Shown here: positions 62,294 to 64,000 of the stretch, piece by piece
How the letters are laid out: each line of letters begins with the position of its first letter
How positions within the stretch are numbered: the stretch's first letter is position 1
From: Cannabis sativa
Lineage: Eukaryota; Streptophyta; Magnoliopsida; Rosales; Cannabaceae
Direction of reading: 5' to 3'
Length of the DNA stretch: 64,000 nucleotides
NCBI RefSeq assembly: GCF_029168945.1
Contig: NC_083602.1
Location: 91,274,027 to 91,338,026 of the forward strand
The notes under the pieces: generated by a model
Databases searched by the model: none
What the model saw: only the letters and a program-made list of their open reading frames with translations
Told to the model about the DNA's origin: nothing
Program-made: the position numbers and the translations under genes

Positions 62294-63859
62294 TTAATGG
62301 TTCTCATCTTTGGGAATATTAAGGTCTTTAAATATTGGACTATCAACTCCCACACCCATTGCGTGAAGACCGTTGTCGACGTAAATAACAGTCCCGGTGA
62401 TGGCAGAAGCCAATGGCGATGCCAAGAACGCAGCTGTGTTTCCAACCTCATCTGTTTCGAAAAAGCATTTTGTGTAATTCAGTAAGTAATTCGCTAAAGG
62501 AAGAGAAAAAAGTTTCCGAGTTAAAGTGTTTGGAAGGTACCTGCAGAGAGTTCTTTTTGCAATGGTGCATTGGCTATTGAATAGTCAATCATCATGTCGA
62601 TGAAACCGATCGCTTTTGCAGCACGGCTTCTCAATGGCCCTGAGGAAAAATCGAACGAAACGAGCAAAGTTCTTTTAGTTTTGCGGTTTGTATAGTTCTT
62701 CAAACACAACAATATCAGGTTCATTTGTTATAGCATTATATTAGACAAATTACAAAGAATTAAGTCACTAATAAGCGACGTTAAATATTTCCCTCAACTT
62801 TGAATGTTAGATTAAATAATTAGCAATTTTACCTCGAAGTATGACTACTATCATATTTTGCCCTCCGAACTTTTACCATTGTCAAATCATCATGCTACCT
62901 TTTATTAAAAGGTCATGGTTTGACAATAATAAAAATTCGAGGTGCAAAATATGATAGTGGTCATAATTCGAGAAGTAAAATAGCTAATTATTTAACGAAA
63001 GTCCTTCGAGAAAAATATTTAACATTTAGTAATAATTTAGGTGCATGATTTTTTTCAGCCAAAGTGAAGAGGAAAAAGTTCCTATTTATTCAATCACAAA
63101 ATACAAAGCACAAAAATTGTCTTATGAAAAAAGAGTGATAAAGTACCAGCCGAGATCGTGTTGACTCTAACTCGGTGTTTTCTACCCGCTTCAAAAGCAA
63201 GCACCTAAACGAATCGACATATGTATTAGCAACGAATATAACTAATCAGAAACAAGCATTTTAACACAAAAGATAAGAGAGCACACCCGAGTATCGCTCT
63301 CAAGAGCGGCTTTTGCAGAGCTCATACCTCCACCATATCTAAATACGAAACTCCGAATTTCAATATTGCACTAAAAGTGATCAAGTGAAAATATGATAAC
63401 ACTTGCATCAAAGTGAGGTGAGCAATGGATGAAAAATTACCCGGGAATTATCTTCTCGGAAGCAATATAGGTAAGTGAAAGCGAAGAACCACCTGTAACA
63501 CAACAAATTTTACTTACAAAAGTCAAAACCAAAATTTCAAGCATACTAACAACATGAACTGCGAATTTGGCTCAACAAAACAACGAAACATGCCTGGATT
63601 TATTATTGGGACGAAATGCTTGAGAAGCGAAATATAGGAGTAACTCGACGCAGATAATGCTGCAAGATAACCGTTTCTAGAGGTCTCTAGCAGAGGTTTT
63701 GTTACCTAATATGAAATTACCAGATTATTAAGCTCCCCCAAAGAAAATTAAGCACGAAAATACAACAAGATGAGTAAGTATTACTTCTGGTCCATTGGCA
63801 AGAGAGTGAACAAGAATATCAATACTGCCAAAATCATTCTTTACAGACTCAGCAACTTC
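62294..63859 (-). CDS. MOD1: Enoyl-[acyl-carrier-protein] reductase (NADH), chloroplastic, 3' part
   Basis: Catalyses the last reduction of each fatty-acid elongation cycle in plastids (plant FabI/ENR). The 5' exons lie beyond the right edge. Exons seen: 63859-63785, 63705-63594, 63492-63441, 63338-63287, 63204-63147, 62639-62541, 62451-62294, giving the last 201 residues. Matches: [27 protein letters not shown], catalytic Tyr/Lys in [38 protein letters not shown] and the plant C terminus [10 protein letters not shown]. The intron after 63594 starts with GC rather than GT, but phase and protein fit are exact (NPG|G). A foldback element sits in the intron 62640-63146. Confidence 0.93.
62770..63040. 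mobile_element. Foldback element in an enoyl reductase intron
   Basis: The two halves are inverted repeats: gttaaatattt...attaaataattagcaatttt against the reverse complement of aaaatagctaattatttaac...aaatatttaac, and a core actactatcatattttgc against gatagtggt-containing sequence. Arms of about 120 bp; ends not exactly placed; no clear target duplication. Mutator-like foldback is the likely type. Confidence 0.6.
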
Positions 63860-64000
63860 CTGCAAAGCATTTCAAACAAGCATAAAAATTATTACACATT
63901 TTCAGAAGAACATATATAGAGAGAGAGAATTTCTTAGGTGTGAGTATCACTTTTGACCCTATCATCGGTATCTAGAGAAACTATATTCTAGTTATAGTAG

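Overview
This window is nuclear DNA from a flowering plant, probably a eudicot. Intergenic DNA is very AT-rich. Genes have short exons with GT-AG introns, and the families are plant-specific: G-type lectin receptor kinases, P-class PPR proteins, a CC-NBS-LRR relic, EMSY-LIKE, and plant-type FabI enoyl-ACP reductase. Introns and intergenic DNA carry hAT, PIF/Harbinger, Mutator-like, LINE and SINE relics. The species cannot be fixed from sequence alone. There are no bacterial operons, CRISPR arrays or phage-like regions.

Layout. 1-11 kb is a defence/receptor segment: a decayed CC-NBS-LRR gene (+) and two intact tandem single-exon lectin receptor kinases (-). 11-20 kb holds two nearly identical intronless PPR genes (-), about 7.1 kb apart, flanking a small secreted CLE-like peptide gene and the lipoyl-pathway octanoyltransferase LIP2 (both -). 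20-24 kb is repeats. 24.2-27.4 kb is the eight-exon SelO pseudokinase/AMPylase gene (-). 29.9-33.7 kb is a ten-exon EMSY-LIKE chromatin reader gene (+). 34.5-36.5 kb is a two-exon alpha/beta hydrolase (-). 36.5-43 kb is gene-poor and contains a decayed PIF/Harbinger element and a minisatellite. 43.1-46.6 and 51.7-55.5 kb are two tandem copies of a three-exon SANT/bromodomain gene (-), separated by LINE relics and two complete hAT-type elements with exact 8-bp target duplications. 57.6-60.6 kb is a seven-exon NSE4 gene (SMC5/6 complex, +). The right edge holds the 3' part of chloroplast enoyl-ACP reductase (-).

The genes do not form one pathway. The main biology is local duplication (LecRK, PPR and bromodomain pairs) and a dense, datable record of transposon insertions. 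I found no clearly new multi-gene system. The best candidates for new biology are the non-canonical CLE-like peptide, the divergence of the two bromodomain paralogs, alternative 3' ends of the EMSY-LIKE gene, a hairpin marking the PPR duplication breakpoint, and a pair of inverted SINEs around a hydrolase exon. All exon models were made by hand from splice signals, reading-frame phase and family similarity; no alignment or transcript data were available.
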